A DNA stretch of 64,000 nucleotides. It comes from Gemmatimonadota bacterium (GTDB lineage: Bacteria > Gemmatimonadota > Gemmatimonadetes > Gemmatimonadales > Gemmatimonadaceae). Under the pieces are notes generated by a model. That model saw only the letters and a program-made list of their open reading frames with translations. It searched no databases and was not told the origin of the DNA. The stretch covers positions 62,001 through 126,000 of the forward strand of contig DAHUXM010000004.1 of NCBI GenBank assembly GCA_027307165.1, written 5' to 3'. Position 1 is the stretch's first letter, and each line of letters begins with the position of its first letter. Position numbers and translations under genes: made by a program. This document shows positions 1 to 9,492 of the stretch, piece after piece.

Positions 1-1
1 G

Positions 2-460
2 AATCGCATCGATACTGTCGGTGCGGTCGTCGCGGACGAGCACGTCGTCATCGCGCCATTTGAGCGGCGCTGGCGCTTTGTCTCCGACTCTCTGGCTCAC
101 TCGCGTGTGATTGCGAGATGGGTCGACGGCGAGCCAGCTGCGATCGAGTGGGATAGTGCATCCACGTGTATGCGCTCCATTGCGGTGCCGGTCGATAGCA
201 CCGGCGACATGCTCTTGCGTCCCAGCTTCGCCGGTTTTCGCGCGGCGCTGGCGAGACCATGTCTTCAAGTGGTATCTGCACCGGACCCGGAGGCGGCCAC
301 GATGCTGGCGGCTACCGGAGGTCTCGCGACTGCCGCGCAGTTTCCTCCGTCCATGGATGTAGATTCACCGCTCGCTCGCTGGCTTGCTGCGCTCGCGATC
401 GCGTTGGCGATCGTCGACATGATCCTGCGCCGCTCCCGAAATGAGGAGAGCGGCAAATGA
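2..460 (+). CDS. BatA-like membrane protein, C-terminal part (5' truncated)
   Basis: The reading frame is open from base 2, so only about 152 C-terminal residues are seen. A single hydrophobic segment (LARWLAALAIALAIVDMIL) is followed by a short basic tail. This is how BatA/VWA-type aerotolerance-related membrane proteins usually end. The stop codon overlaps the ATG of the next gene (ATGA), so the two are probably co-translated. The genes downstream (DUF4175, DUF4159) are the usual partners of BatA-like proteins in MoxR/DUF58 clusters, which supports the call. The substrate and exact function are unknown. The N-terminal domain lies outside the window, so the family assignment rests on the tail and the context. 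Confidence 0.6.
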   Translation, partial: NRIDTVGAVVADEHVVIAPFERRWRFVSDSLAHSRVIARWVDGEPAAIEWDSASTCMRSIAVPVDSTGDMLLRPSFAGFRAALARPCLQVVSAPDPEAATMLAATGGLATAAQFPPSMDVDSPLARWLAALAIALAIVDMILRRSRNEESGK

Positions 461-2430
461 CAGCGACTCAGCGCGTCGCGCGCGTGCAGTCACAACTGCG
501 CGTCGTCGCGGTCATATCTGCATTTCTGTGGGGAGCAGCGATCCTGTGCGCAGTGCTTGCCGTGGAGCTCGTCATCGGCAACTGGACGCCGGGACGAGTT
601 TCACGTGGCTGGGACTGGAACATCGCCCTCGGAATCGCGGTGATGGCCGCGCTCATTGTATTGTGGCGCGCACGCTTCGTACTTTCCGCGCGGCGGGTAG
701 CGCTCTGGATGGAGGAGCGTGCTCCATCGTTGCAGTACGCATTGATCACTGCGAGCGATCGACAGGTGGCGGTCGACAAGAGTCTGCTCGAGGCACAGAT
801 CGAGCGATCCAACATCGACACGTTCGTTCGCCCGGCAGTGCTCACGCCGGTCATCTATTCGGGCGTCGCATTATCGGTGATGGCGGGCGCGTTCGCAGCG
901 GCACTGACGCTGGCATCCGGCCGCGCGAACACTGCCGCTCACGACGGCGGCGCGCACGTCGGTGTGAATGCTCCGACAGCGAACAGGCTTCTCGATCTCT
1001 CCGTTCGCGTAACCGCGCCGGCTTATGCAGGCGCAACAGTGCGGAAAATCAACGATCCGTCCGGTGTGACCGCGCTGGTCGGAAGCAGTGTAACGGTGCG
1101 GGGCACTGGAATGCCGGATGGAATCGATGCGAAGCTGGCTGATCGCGACATTCACGTTTCCGGCCGCGAGAACTGGCAGGTCAGTTTCAACGTGCCCGCA
1201 TCACCAACCACGATTTCGCTGACCGACCGGAGCTATGATCGCGTAATTGCGATCATACCGATCGCCGACCAGGCGCCCGTTGTAACAATGACTCAGCCCA
1301 GTCGCGATACAGTTTGGAGGCACGTGCCGACCGGCGCGATTTCCTTTGTCGCGCACGCTACGGACGACATCGGACTGACAGACGGCCACCTTGAATACAC
1401 TGTGACAACGGGCTCGGGTGAGGTGTTCAAGTCGCGGACGGGTACATTTGGCGTGTCGCGGCTCGGAGGCGCAAAGGCGGGCGATCTGCGCGGGGCGCTG
1501 GCGTTGCCGCAGCTTGGACTTGCCGAAGGGGCAATTCTCTCGGTCAGAGCTGTCGTATCCGACAACAACACGCTCACCGGACCGGGCAATGCCACGTCCG
1601 ACACGCGCACGTTCCGGGTTGCGCGGGCCGACGAATACGACTCTCTCGCAGTCGATGCAGCGCCGCCACCGCCGGTCGAGCGGTCGCTGCTCACCGAGCG
1701 GATGCTAATCGTGTCGGCGGAGTCGTTGCTCAAGAAGCGCGCCTCGCTCGATACCAGGGAGTTAGTCACGTCGTCCGGCCGTATCGGCCTGGATCAGGCC
1801 GACCTGCGCAAGAAGGTTTACAACATTCTGTACGAGCAGGATGAAGCGGGTGGCGATCTGGGAGTCGAAGGCGACGACGAAGAGCTCGACCCGCAGCTCG
1901 TGCTGAATCGCGATCTCAAACAGGCATACGATGCAATGTGGGACGCTGAGCGCTCGTTGAATGTCGGTGAGATCGACGCCGCGCTGCCCTTCATGACGCG
2001 TGCGCTCCACGCACTCGATCGCGCGCGCCTGGCCAATCGTCTGTATCTCCGCGGCCGCACTCCGCGCATCATCGTCAACGTCGAGAAGGTTCGGCTCACG
2101 GGAAAGGACAAGGGCGCAGACAATGTCGTCGCGGGCCAACGTGCACGCGCGGATACGGCGTTGGTACGGCTGGATCGCTCGCTCGACGCGGCGCTTGGAA
2201 TCGCGACCACCGATCCAAATCACTTTGTCGATGCGCTCGTCCGTCTGCGTGCGGGCGCCGCATCGCTCAATTCCACCTTCGCTGCAGCGCTCGGCGATGC
2301 CGTCGATGCGTTCCGTGCGGGCAAGGACATGACGCCGGCACTCGTGCGCGCGCGACGTGCACTGCTCGGCGCACCGCGTGCCGGGAATGCGGCCGTGCCG
2401 TGGAGCGGCTCGTGGAGCGGGAAGCCATGA
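457..2430 (+). CDS. DUF4175-type membrane protein
   Basis: 657 residues. Two hydrophobic helices near the N-terminus (about 14-42 and 52-70) and a third near 128-150 are followed by a long periplasmic-type region. The C-terminal third is rich in charged, helical segments. This layout matches the DUF4175 family. The ATG overlaps the stop of the BatA-like gene and its own stop overlaps the start of the DUF4159 gene, so the three form one tightly coupled operon. Family members co-occur with MoxR ATPase and DUF58 genes, but their molecular role is not established. It could also be described as a large membrane-anchored scaffold; no enzymatic motif was recognised. Confidence 0.65.
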   Translation: MTATQRVARVQSQLRVVAVISAFLWGAAILCAVLAVELVIGNWTPGRVSRGWDWNIALGIAVMAALIVLWRARFVLSARRVALWMEERAPSLQYALITASDRQVAVDKSLLEAQIERSNIDTFVRPAVLTPVIYSGVALSVMAGAFAAALTLASGRANTAAHDGGAHVGVNAPTANRLLDLSVRVTAPAYAGATVRKINDPSGVTALVGSSVTVRGTGMPDGIDAKLADRDIHVSGRENWQVSFNVPASPTTISLTDRSYDRVIAIIPIADQAPVVTMTQPSRDTVWRHVPTGAISFVAHATDDIGLTDGHLEYTVTTGSGEVFKSRTGTFGVSRLGGAKAGDLRGALALPQLGLAEGAILSVRAVVSDNNTLTGPGNATSDTRTFRVARADEYDSLAVDAAPPPPVERSLLTERMLIVSAESLLKKRASLDTRELVTSSGRIGLDQADLRKKVYNILYEQDEAGGDLGVEGDDEELDPQLVLNRDLKQAYDAMWDAERSLNVGEIDAALPFMTRALHALDRARLANRLYLRGRTPRIIVNVEKVRLTGKDKGADNVVAGQRARADTALVRLDRSLDAALGIATTDPNHFVDALVRLRAGAASLNSTFAAALGDAVDAFRAGKDMTPALVRARRALLGAPRAGNAAVPWSGSWSGKP

Positions 2431-3038
2431 CCAGATTCGTCTTCTGCACTGGTCAGTACGACTCGGGGGACTGGGACTCGGCGCCACTCGTTCCAGCCAA
2501 TCTCATCGACTCGGTTGCGCAATACACGAGCATTGCGGTTGCACCGAGCGGCGTGAACGTCGCGCTCGCATCGGATGCGATTCTGGATTATCCGCTCGTT
2601 TACATCACTGGTCATCTACCAGTGCGATTCTCGGCAGCCGAGCGCCGCAATATCAGGAAGTTGACCGATCGTGGCGGTATGATCTTCGTGGATGACCATA
2701 ACCACGATGTCGACGGAGTGTTTCACAAGACCGCGATGGAAGAGATAACGATCGCGCTGTCAAAGCCGGTCGACATCCCTAACGATCACGAGCTGTACCA
2801 CTCCTTCTTCAAGTTCTCCGACGGCCCGCCCACGACGAGTCAGGAGCTGAATGGGTGGGGTGACAATCTCGTGCACAAGAATCTTCAGGGTGTGATGCGC
2901 GACGGTCACATCGCGCTTCTTTACAGCAGCAAGGATTACAGCTCCGAATGGAACTACCATCCTGAGAGCAAGCGTTTCAACGCTGTCGACAATACCAGGT
3001 TCGGCGTCAACATCATCGTGTATGCCCTCACCCGTTAG
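2427..3038 (+). CDS. DUF4159 domain protein
   Basis: 203 residues from the ATG at 2427, which overlaps the previous stop (ATGA). A longer start at 2400 is possible but would overlap the DUF4175 coding end by about 30 bases. The sequence has the DUF4159 look: FVFCTGQYDSGDW near the start, then YPLVYITGHLPVRFSAAE, then RGGMIFVDDHNHD, reminiscent of a glutamine-amidotransferase-like fold. There is no signal peptide or membrane helix. Its place between DUF4175 and another membrane protein is the standard context. Function is unknown. The family call is good; the role is not. Confidence 0.75.
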   Translation: MTRFVFCTGQYDSGDWDSAPLVPANLIDSVAQYTSIAVAPSGVNVALASDAILDYPLVYITGHLPVRFSAAERRNIRKLTDRGGMIFVDDHNHDVDGVFHKTAMEEITIALSKPVDIPNDHELYHSFFKFSDGPPTTSQELNGWGDNLVHKNLQGVMRDGHIALLYSSKDYSSEWNYHPESKRFNAVDNTRFGVNIIVYALTR

Positions 3039-4212
3039 CGCGCGCCGCGTCGGGGAGTGGGCCCTCCGCGTGATCAGTCTTGCATTGCTGGTCGTGATTC
3101 TCATGCGCGCGTGGACGCCATCATCACGCTCTCGGCACATCGAGAATGCGGGGCAGGGAAATATTGCAGCATCGTTGCCGAGGTGGAGCCTTGCCGCGCC
3201 CGCACAGGTGCACCTGGCGCTCGATTCAGTACTTACACGTGACCAGCGCGACTGGCTCGCGGCCATCGAGCGCGCCGGCACAAACCTCACATGGAATTCG
3301 GCGCACATAACTCCGCTCGCCCTCACACTCACGCAGATGCCAGACCCGTCTGGTGTGTACGAGTTGTCCGTGTCGGCGCCGCGGGACAGTGTGGTCGTGG
3401 TGAGAGATGCGGTGGGCGTGCTGGATAGCGTGAAGGCAGGCGGTGACGGCATCAGGGTGGAGATACCCGGCACCACCAATCGTGCCGGAGTATCGGTTGG
3501 CGGCTCGCATGCATGGGCCAGCGCGGCCGACACTGCTGTTCTCAAACGGCTGCTCGTGGAAGGTACAGCCAGCTGGGAGACCAAATTCACCATCGCCGCG
3601 CTGGCCGAGCGTGGATGGAAGGTCGATGCCGTGACTCACGTCGCACCAGGTGTGGATGTGAGTGAGGGTGGTCCAGTGGCGCCCGATACGTCGCGCTATG
3701 CGGCGATCATTGCCGTGGACAGTACTGCCTCGCTCGTATCGCGAGGTGCGAGCGCGTTCGTGCGAAGTGGTGGAGGACTCATCACATTGCATGATGCGAG
3801 TACGGTTGGCCCAACCGGTGCGACGTCCGTCGTACTCGAGCACAGACCCGACGGAGACGTTCGCGCCTCTCGCGTTGGTGCTGGACGAGTGATCCGCGTA
3901 GGATACAAGGACCTGTGGCGCCAGCGTATGTCCGGCGATGATTCCGTATCGGATCCGGTTGCAGCGCACCGTGCGTGGCTCGCGCGGGCTGTCGCGACGG
4001 TTGCATACGCACCACGCGTCGCCGTTGCAACGGACTCGGTAAGCGATCCGGCACCACTCGCAGACATGGTGGACCGGCTGGGTGCACGCTCAGGGTCGCC
4101 GGATGCAGCGTCGCCGATGCGGAGCGAGGTGCCATCGAGCGTGTTGTTCGGGATTCTGCTGGCCTCGCTGTTGCTCGAGCTCGCCTCGCGGCGACTGCGC
4201 GGAGCGAAGTAA
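3022..4212 (+). CDS. Membrane protein of the DUF4159/DUF4175 cluster
   Basis: 396 residues, with an N-terminal hydrophobic helix (about 13-27) and a C-terminal helix (SSVLFGILLASLLLELASRR). The soluble part lies between them. It contains a stretch (YAAIIAVDSTASLVSRGASAFVRSGGGLITLHD) that resembles the glutamine-amidotransferase-like domain of BatA-cluster proteins. It starts 17 bases inside the DUF4159 gene, so translation is coupled. No catalytic triad was identified. The most likely description is a membrane-anchored partner protein of the same system as the three upstream genes. Confidence 0.55.
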   Translation: MPSPVSARRVGEWALRVISLALLVVILMRAWTPSSRSRHIENAGQGNIAASLPRWSLAAPAQVHLALDSVLTRDQRDWLAAIERAGTNLTWNSAHITPLALTLTQMPDPSGVYELSVSAPRDSVVVVRDAVGVLDSVKAGGDGIRVEIPGTTNRAGVSVGGSHAWASAADTAVLKRLLVEGTASWETKFTIAALAERGWKVDAVTHVAPGVDVSEGGPVAPDTSRYAAIIAVDSTASLVSRGASAFVRSGGGLITLHDASTVGPTGATSVVLEHRPDGDVRASRVGAGRVIRVGYKDLWRQRMSGDDSVSDPVAAHRAWLARAVATVAYAPRVAVATDSVSDPAPLADMVDRLGARSGSPDAASPMRSEVPSSVLFGILLASLLLELASRRLRGAK

Positions 4213-4235
4213 CGACAACCTCAACGGCTCACGGC

Positions 4236-5114
4236 ATGACTGTGCCGAGGCGCGGTTGGGCAGCGTATCTCGCACTCGGCATCGGCGTCGTCTGCATCGC
4301 GTGGTCTGCTCTGTTCGTCAGGTGGGCAGGGGTGTCTGGCCCCGCGTCCGCATTCTACCGCGCACTTGTCGCTACCATCGTGCTCGCGCCGGCCTGGTTG
4401 TGGCGTGGACGGCGCAGGTCACTGGCAGCTCGTCCTGCGGTGCTGGGTGTACTTGCGGGCGTGTTCTTCGCCATTGATCTGGCGCTATTCAATTCGGCAG
4501 TGATGAATACATCTGCCGCAAACGCCACTCTGCTTGGCAACAACGCGCCGATCCTGGTTGGACTCGGAAGCTGGGTGGTCTTCCGCAAGCGGCCAGCGGC
4601 CATTTTCTGGATCGGATTGGCGCTCGCACTGGTTGGAAGCGCGTGCATAATCGGGAGTGATGCGTTGACGCCGGCAGCGTTCGGCTCGGGTGATATCATG
4701 GCCATCACGGCCTCGGTATTCTTCGCTGCGTACCTGCTCACGATCGGCAGAGTTCGATCCGAGATCGATACATTGACGCTCACCACGCTTGCCGTTGCGG
4801 CAAGTAGCGCTGTATTACTCATTCTCTGTCTGTGGTTACGCGTGCCGTTGTCGGGATATTCGACCCATGCGTGGTTGTCGCTGATCGGCCTCGGGGTCGT
4901 GTCCCAGGTTGGTGGATATCTCGCAATCACTTATGCCCTGGGTCATCTGCCTGCTACTGTTACATCTGTGGGGTTGCTTGGCCAGGCTCCGTTGACAGCG
5001 CTGCTCGCAATCCCGTTGCTTGGCGAGCCACTGAGCGCGAGTCAGATAATAGGCGGAGTGCTGGTGCTTGCTGGCATCTACATCGTCAACAGGCGTCGCG
5101 TAGTCGCGGTGTGA
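4236..5114 (+). CDS. EamA/DMT-family transporter
   Basis: 292 residues starting at MTVPRRGWAAY. The frame is open further upstream, but that part is not hydrophobic and overlaps the previous gene. About ten hydrophobic helices are arranged as two EamA repeats (roughly 10-140 and 155-290). The second ends in the typical LLGEPLSASQIIGGVLVLAGIYIVNRRR. Members of the drug/metabolite transporter superfamily export small metabolites or amino acids across the inner membrane. The substrate cannot be read from the sequence. It lies 23 bases after the preceding gene and could be read from the same transcript. Confidence 0.85.
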   Translation: MTVPRRGWAAYLALGIGVVCIAWSALFVRWAGVSGPASAFYRALVATIVLAPAWLWRGRRRSLAARPAVLGVLAGVFFAIDLALFNSAVMNTSAANATLLGNNAPILVGLGSWVVFRKRPAAIFWIGLALALVGSACIIGSDALTPAAFGSGDIMAITASVFFAAYLLTIGRVRSEIDTLTLTTLAVAASSAVLLILCLWLRVPLSGYSTHAWLSLIGLGVVSQVGGYLAITYALGHLPATVTSVGLLGQAPLTALLAIPLLGEPLSASQIIGGVLVLAGIYIVNRRRVVAV

Positions 5115-5191
5115 GCGGGATCAGTCGTGGCGCGATGGAATCTGCGCGTCTAACTTATTGGATCGTCACTTTCCCTCAGCACGAGGCTACC

Positions 5192-5671
5192 ATGGCATCA
5201 TCGTCCAGCACCAGCATCGTGATTACTCCCGAACAACTCCTGGAAGACTGGCAGGGGCATCGCAGACTTACGCGCCGCATGATCGAGGCGTTTCCTGATG
5301 AGTCGCTGTTTACGTACTCCATTGGCGGGATGCGACCGTTCTCGTCGCTCGCGATGGAGGTGATCAAGATGGCTGTGCCCATTCTCCGTGGGGAGATCAC
5401 GGGCGAGTGGACATCGTACGATCCGCCGAATCCTACTACAAAGGCGGAGCTGTTAGGTCTCTGGGATAGCGCGACGGCGGACATCGATCGCCTGTGGCCC
5501 GATATTCCGCCACATCGTTTTCAGGAGGTCGATACAGCCTTCGGTCAATGGAAGATGGCAGGCTACGCGATGTTTCTGTACGCTATCGACAATGAGATTC
5601 ATCATCGTGGTCAGGGCTACGTCTATCTTCGCTCACTCGGGATAGAGCCGCCGCCGTTCTACGAGCGCTGA
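5192..5671 (+). CDS. DinB family protein
   Basis: 159 residues starting at MASSSSTS; a longer frame exists but extends into the transporter gene. DinB/YfiT four-helix bundle features are visible: the N-terminal LLEDWQGHRRLTRRMIEAFP helix and the C-terminal DNEIHHRGQGYVYLRSLG helix. The histidine in EIHHRGQ is the third metal ligand typical of the family. DinB-like proteins are metal-dependent enzymes, often thiol transferases, but many have no known substrate. A second, divergent DinB protein lies at 17312-17827. Confidence 0.85.
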   Translation: MASSSSTSIVITPEQLLEDWQGHRRLTRRMIEAFPDESLFTYSIGGMRPFSSLAMEVIKMAVPILRGEITGEWTSYDPPNPTTKAELLGLWDSATADIDRLWPDIPPHRFQEVDTAFGQWKMAGYAMFLYAIDNEIHHRGQGYVYLRSLGIEPPPFYER

Positions 5672-5773
5672 TAGTGTGCGGGCGAAGCCGACCTGATATT
5701 TCGGCCTCATGCACCTCCGTTTTCTCGGGGTCGTCGGTATGATCATGCCCCTTCCATAGGGGGTAGATCAGTC

Positions 5774-6379
5774 TCAGGTTTTATCAGCCTGACCGGCTGC
5801 AAGTGCCGCGTCGATCATGGCCAGGAAGGCCGCGTCATCCGAGCACTCACGGAGTGGACGAGGTGCGCGTGGTGATACATCACGCGGCGCGAGAGCTCGC
5901 TCGAACCATGCGACGTCGTGCCATTCCTTGTGCTTGTATCCAATACCGCGGTAGACTCCTACAGGCGTGAAGCCCATTGCGGTGTGGAACCCAACGCTCG
6001 CCTCGTTGGGAAGTGTGATGCCAGCGTAGGCATTGCGAAATCCCTGCACGACGAGCGCCGCGAACAGCGAGGTGTAGAGCGATCGCGCCACGCCCAACCG
6101 GTGTGCATCGCGGTGTACGTACGCCGACACTTCAACTGACCATTGATATGCCGGACGCTCGCGATGGGGCCCCGCGTACGCGTATCCAAGGATGGTGCCA
6201 TCGCGCTCAAATACCAACCATGGCGCCCGTTCCATGACGTGCGCCACGCGCTGCGTCATTGTCGCGCCGTCAGGCGGCACTAGCTCGAAGGAAGTCGCCG
6301 AATCGGTTACGGCGGGGCGATAGATATCGGCCAGTGCGGGACCGTCTGACGGTACGGCGAGGCGGATGAGATTAGCCAT
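5774..6379 (-). CDS. GNAT N-acetyltransferase, phosphinothricin-acetyltransferase-like
   Basis: 201 residues starting at MANLIRLAVPSD; an upstream in-frame extension lacks family similarity. The order of motifs (ADIYRPAV, TSFELVPP, GYAYAGPHRERPAY, VEVSAYVHRDAHRLGVARSLYTSL, PNEASVGFHTAMGFTPVG) is that of the PAT/Bar/MnaT branch. Those enzymes transfer acetyl from acetyl-CoA to glufosinate-like or methionine-sulfoximine-like amines. The acetyl-CoA loop is RLGVAR. The physiological substrate is unknown. It is convergent with the DinB gene; its start is about 150 bases from the stop of the LVIVD gene. Confidence 0.8.
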   Translation of the reverse strand: MANLIRLAVPSDGPALADIYRPAVTDSATSFELVPPDGATMTQRVAHVMERAPWLVFERDGTILGYAYAGPHRERPAYQWSVEVSAYVHRDAHRLGVARSLYTSLFAALVVQGFRNAYAGITLPNEASVGFHTAMGFTPVGVYRGIGYKHKEWHDVAWFERALAPRDVSPRAPRPLRECSDDAAFLAMIDAALAAGQADKT

Positions 6380-6462
6380 CGATGGTAAAAAAGTTAGACA
6401 GCGCCAGGGCAACAGTCCAGGGAATCGTGGCGATTCACAGAGGTAAGCGCGACATCGGCACG

Positions 6463-6493
6463 CAAAACGGGCGCGCCTTTCGGCGCGCCCGTT
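6463..6493 (-). terminator. Rho-independent terminator after LVIVD gene copy 1
   Basis: A perfect 12-base-pair stem (AACGGGCGCGCC, 6466-6477, with 6482-6493) has a four-base loop. On the minus strand it is followed by TTTTGC. It lies 38 bases beyond the stop of the gene ending at 6531, in the right orientation to end the DUF305-LVIVD transcript. Confidence 0.85.
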
Positions 6494-6530
6494 GTAATAG
6501 CAGGATCGGCCAACCTGGGCCGGGTGAGAC

Positions 6531-8489
6531 CTACTTGGTTTCCAGTCGCTTGACCACTGCCGCCAGCGCATGAACGCGCCTTGCATCGCTCGCACCAGAT
6601 GCGTCGTGATCGAGCTCTCCAGCGAGCGTCTTGAGTGCAGCGGTGCGCTTCGCACCACTCATCCGCTCAGCGCTCTTGAGCGCCGTCATGATTGCTGTCG
6701 TGCGCGCTGCCGGTAGTCCGTTGTCACGCACGAGCTGATCGACGTATGCGCGGGCGACAGGGAAGGCAGCAGGCCACACGAGCTTGGGCTGACTCTGCGG
6801 GTTATAGCGATCGAACCGCACGAGATTCGCGGCATCGATCTCGTTCTGCGTGAGGTCGGCGGTCGGCGTCAACTTGAACACGTCGAGTCCGCGTGCGATC
6901 TCCGAGCCGTAGATGTAGCCATTGTAGTAGTAACCGGCCCAGTATCCGCCGATCACCAGCTTCGATGCGTCGATCGGACCGCGATCGAAGTACGCGATTT
7001 CCTTCGGGTGCGCGGGATTGGTGAAGTCGAACACCGACACACCACCCTGATACCATCCCTGCACCATGATGTCGCGGCCCGGCACGGGGATCAATCCGCC
7101 GTTGTGCGCAACACAGTTCTCGGTCGAGGTCTGCGCAGCGGGCATCTTGAAGTAGCCGACGTGATCGAGCTTCCGGTTGCGAAGTGTGAAGATCGCGTCT
7201 GCACCCCAGTCGATCGGATCGGTTGCGCGGCACTTGGGCTGCGTACCACCGCCCCACTCGTCGGTGTAGAGCAGACTCGTGGCGTCGTTGTTGAAGGTCG
7301 CCGAGTGCCAGAAGGAGAAGTTGGAATCTGCTACGGCCTGTATGCGGACAGGATGGGTCGGATCCTTGATGTCGAGCAGGAGTCCGTATCCCGAGCACGC
7401 GCCAGCAGCGAGCCCGGCATTCGGATACACCGTGATGTCGTGGCACTGTGACGGACCACCGCGTGCCTGACCACCGCCCATCATTCCACGGACGTGTACG
7501 CCCAACTTCTCGAGCGAGTCGATTGCGCCGCGAGTGCGCGCAGTGTCATCGCGATGCTCCTGTATGTCCACAAGCAGCTGCGCGGCGTGATCCGAATCGG
7601 CAGCGGTCGCCGTCGCCGGAAGCCCGAGCCGTCCGAGGAAGCCACGTGCCGCCTTCACCGCGGCACCGTTGGCTGTGTCGGCGTATGCAACACCGTGCGT
7701 CGGAGGAGCCGTGAGGTCGTTGAAGATGCGGGCGGTGCTGACGATCTTGGACTGCTCCGGATGCGCGAGCGGAACTCGAATTACTTCGAGTCGGAACTGC
7801 GCACTATTCGGATCGTCGATGCCGCCGTTCTCGCAGCTTGCCATCTCATTCTTGGATCGCACGCGCGCGAGTCCGGACACGTACACGTAAACGACCGACT
7901 TGTCGATCGGATCCGGTACGAGAGTGTGCGTATGCGAGCCGCGGCATGTCTGAACGTCGGCAACCTGCTTGGGATGCATGGGGTCGGCGATGTCGAAGAT
8001 GCGAATGCCCAGCATCCGCTCCTTGCTCACGCTGTCCTTGATCCCCTGGCTTCCGCAGTCGAGCCGGTTTCCCGTGTTCTCCGCCGAGACGAAGAGAAGG
8101 TGGCCGTAGATGGATACGTCGCCCTGCTCGGTGAAGCAGGCGTACGCCTCGGTGATCCTGGGCTGGAGCGGGTTGGCGATGTCCCAGATCTGGAAGCCGC
8201 TGAAATTTCCCTGGTACAGATAGTGGCCGCCGAACGCCATGTCGGAATTCGCGTATGTCAGGCCGCCCGGCGCGTTGGGCTTGAACACTTCCGGCTTGTT
8301 GCGGTGCGCCACGAGAGTCAGACCCTTCGAGGCTACACCTGCGTCGTACAACCCCGGCTTGAGGCCGACGCGCGGGTCGTTGGTGCTGGATTGGGCGTGC
8401 GCCGGCATGGCCAGCGCTAGCGACGCGGCGGCGCAGAACAGCGTCCGCAGCGTCGCGCGGGTACGAAACGATTCCTGCTTCTGTGTCAT
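6531..8489 (-). CDS. Secreted LVIVD-type beta-propeller protein, copy 1
   Basis: 652 residues with a signal peptide ending near AMPAHAQ (about residue 32). Repeated segments of the LVIVD type (GFQIWDIANPLQP, GIRIFDIADPMHPKQV, GVSVFDFTNPAHPKEIAYFD) predict a beta-propeller exported to the periplasm or surface. Conserved spots include CRGSHTHTLVPDP and CVAHNGGLIPVPGRD, with histidines that could bind metal. The start overlaps the stop of the DUF305 gene by four bases. A paralogue at 18157-19941 has the same partner. The C-terminal 100 residues are helical and resemble a linker or docking region. Function is unknown; no enzyme motif was recognised. Confidence 0.8.
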   Translation of the reverse strand: MTQKQESFRTRATLRTLFCAAASLALAMPAHAQSSTNDPRVGLKPGLYDAGVASKGLTLVAHRNKPEVFKPNAPGGLTYANSDMAFGGHYLYQGNFSGFQIWDIANPLQPRITEAYACFTEQGDVSIYGHLLFVSAENTGNRLDCGSQGIKDSVSKERMLGIRIFDIADPMHPKQVADVQTCRGSHTHTLVPDPIDKSVVYVYVSGLARVRSKNEMASCENGGIDDPNSAQFRLEVIRVPLAHPEQSKIVSTARIFNDLTAPPTHGVAYADTANGAAVKAARGFLGRLGLPATATAADSDHAAQLLVDIQEHRDDTARTRGAIDSLEKLGVHVRGMMGGGQARGGPSQCHDITVYPNAGLAAGACSGYGLLLDIKDPTHPVRIQAVADSNFSFWHSATFNNDATSLLYTDEWGGGTQPKCRATDPIDWGADAIFTLRNRKLDHVGYFKMPAAQTSTENCVAHNGGLIPVPGRDIMVQGWYQGGVSVFDFTNPAHPKEIAYFDRGPIDASKLVIGGYWAGYYYNGYIYGSEIARGLDVFKLTPTADLTQNEIDAANLVRFDRYNPQSQPKLVWPAAFPVARAYVDQLVRDNGLPAARTTAIMTALKSAERMSGAKRTAALKTLAGELDHDASGASDARRVHALAAVVKRLETK

Positions 8490-9178
8490 CTGGTTTGACT
8501 CGGGGTGAGCGTGTTCAACATGGCCTGCATTCGCGCCATCTCGGCGCGCTGGCCCGCATCGACATCGGTTGCGAAGCTGAAGAGCTCCGGCTGTTGCCCC
8601 GCGCCTGGAGTGGCGAAGAGTTTGGCGACCATGTCGAGAGCGCCTTGGTGATGCTTGATCATTCCGGTGAGATACAGATGATCGAATGTCGGACCGCGAG
8701 CGGAATCGAGCTGCCGCATCTCCGCGGGTGTGAGCATTCCGGCCATCATCATCATGTGGTCACCCATGTCCATGCCCGGCATGTTCATTCCGCTCCGGTC
8801 GTGGATCGGGCCGCGCGTAGGATGCAGCATGTCGAGCGGGTCCGGCGTCGCGAGATGGCGCTGCTCCAGCCAGCTCTGCATCATCGTGATCTCGTCGCGC
8901 TGCGAGAGAGCGATGCGCTTGCAGAGGATCTGCAGATTGGGCCGCGCGCCGTGAGTGGCCGCCCAGTCGGACATCACGACGGCCTGTGCATGATGGATGA
9001 TCATGCCCTGCACGAAGTCGACGTCGGCCTGGACGTAATCATGTGGTGCTGCTGCACTGTGCGCCGAAGCCTTTTGTGCGGCTTGCGCAGGCAATTGCAC
9101 GGAAGCGCCAATCGAAACTGCCACCAGAGCCATGGCAGTAACTGACGCTGCAGCGTGCTTACATCGTGGTATGAACAT
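8486..9178 (-). CDS. DUF305 periplasmic protein, copy 1
   Basis: 230 residues from ATG at 9178 (GTG directly before it is an alternative). An N-terminal signal peptide ends near AQAAQ. Two DUF305 half-repeats are visible: FVQGMIIHHAQAVVMSDWA and LTGMIKHHQGALDMV. Between them lies a Met/His-rich stretch (NMPGMDMGDHMMMMAGM). DUF305 proteins include the cyanobacterial periplasmic copper-binding protein CopM, so copper or another soft metal is the likely ligand; that is an inference for this gene. It overlaps the downstream LVIVD gene by four bases. The same pair recurs at 18157-20594. Confidence 0.85.
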   Translation of the reverse strand: MFIPRCKHAAASVTAMALVAVSIGASVQLPAQAAQKASAHSAAAPHDYVQADVDFVQGMIIHHAQAVVMSDWAATHGARPNLQILCKRIALSQRDEITMMQSWLEQRHLATPDPLDMLHPTRGPIHDRSGMNMPGMDMGDHMMMMAGMLTPAEMRQLDSARGPTFDHLYLTGMIKHHQGALDMVAKLFATPGAGQQPELFSFATDVDAGQRAEMARMQAMLNTLTPSQTR

Positions 9179-9492
9179 CACGGAATCTGGAACCTGAGCT
9201 TGTGACGAAGAGGGGTGGCCAGTTCAGAAGTATGGCCATCCATACAAATGTACGCCAGCCACTTGGCAGGCGTTGCGGGCCCGGCAGGCTCGGTCGACGA
9301 GCTCTCGTGCGTTCGCGTACCGACGCCCTTTTCTTTGACACCGCGCTTGCGAGCCGTTTTCGCTTGCCATATTGCAACGGCAATTCAAGGCCGTAACGGG
9401 CCATCACGCGAACATCATGGCGCCATAACGCGTAGTTGGTCGCTGAGTGTTTCGGTCGTCGTGCTCGCTGTGGCCGGCCTCGCCACCGCCAA
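9179..9492. other. Intergenic region, no gene supported
   Basis: This stretch separates the start of DUF305 copy 1 from the 3' end of the glycosidase gene. Short open frames exist on both strands but show no family resemblance, signal peptide or ribosome binding site. Two TGGCCA hexamers (9216-9221 and 9233-9238) lie upstream of the DUF305 start. It presumably holds the promoter of the DUF305-LVIVD operon, but I could not fix its position. Confidence 0.4.

Noticed and set aside
7494-8420. Long open frame on the plus strand across the first LVIVD gene
   Set aside because: It is the mirror of a GC-rich coding frame, has no signal or family motif, and the minus-strand gene has a signal peptide, partner overlap and a paralogue.
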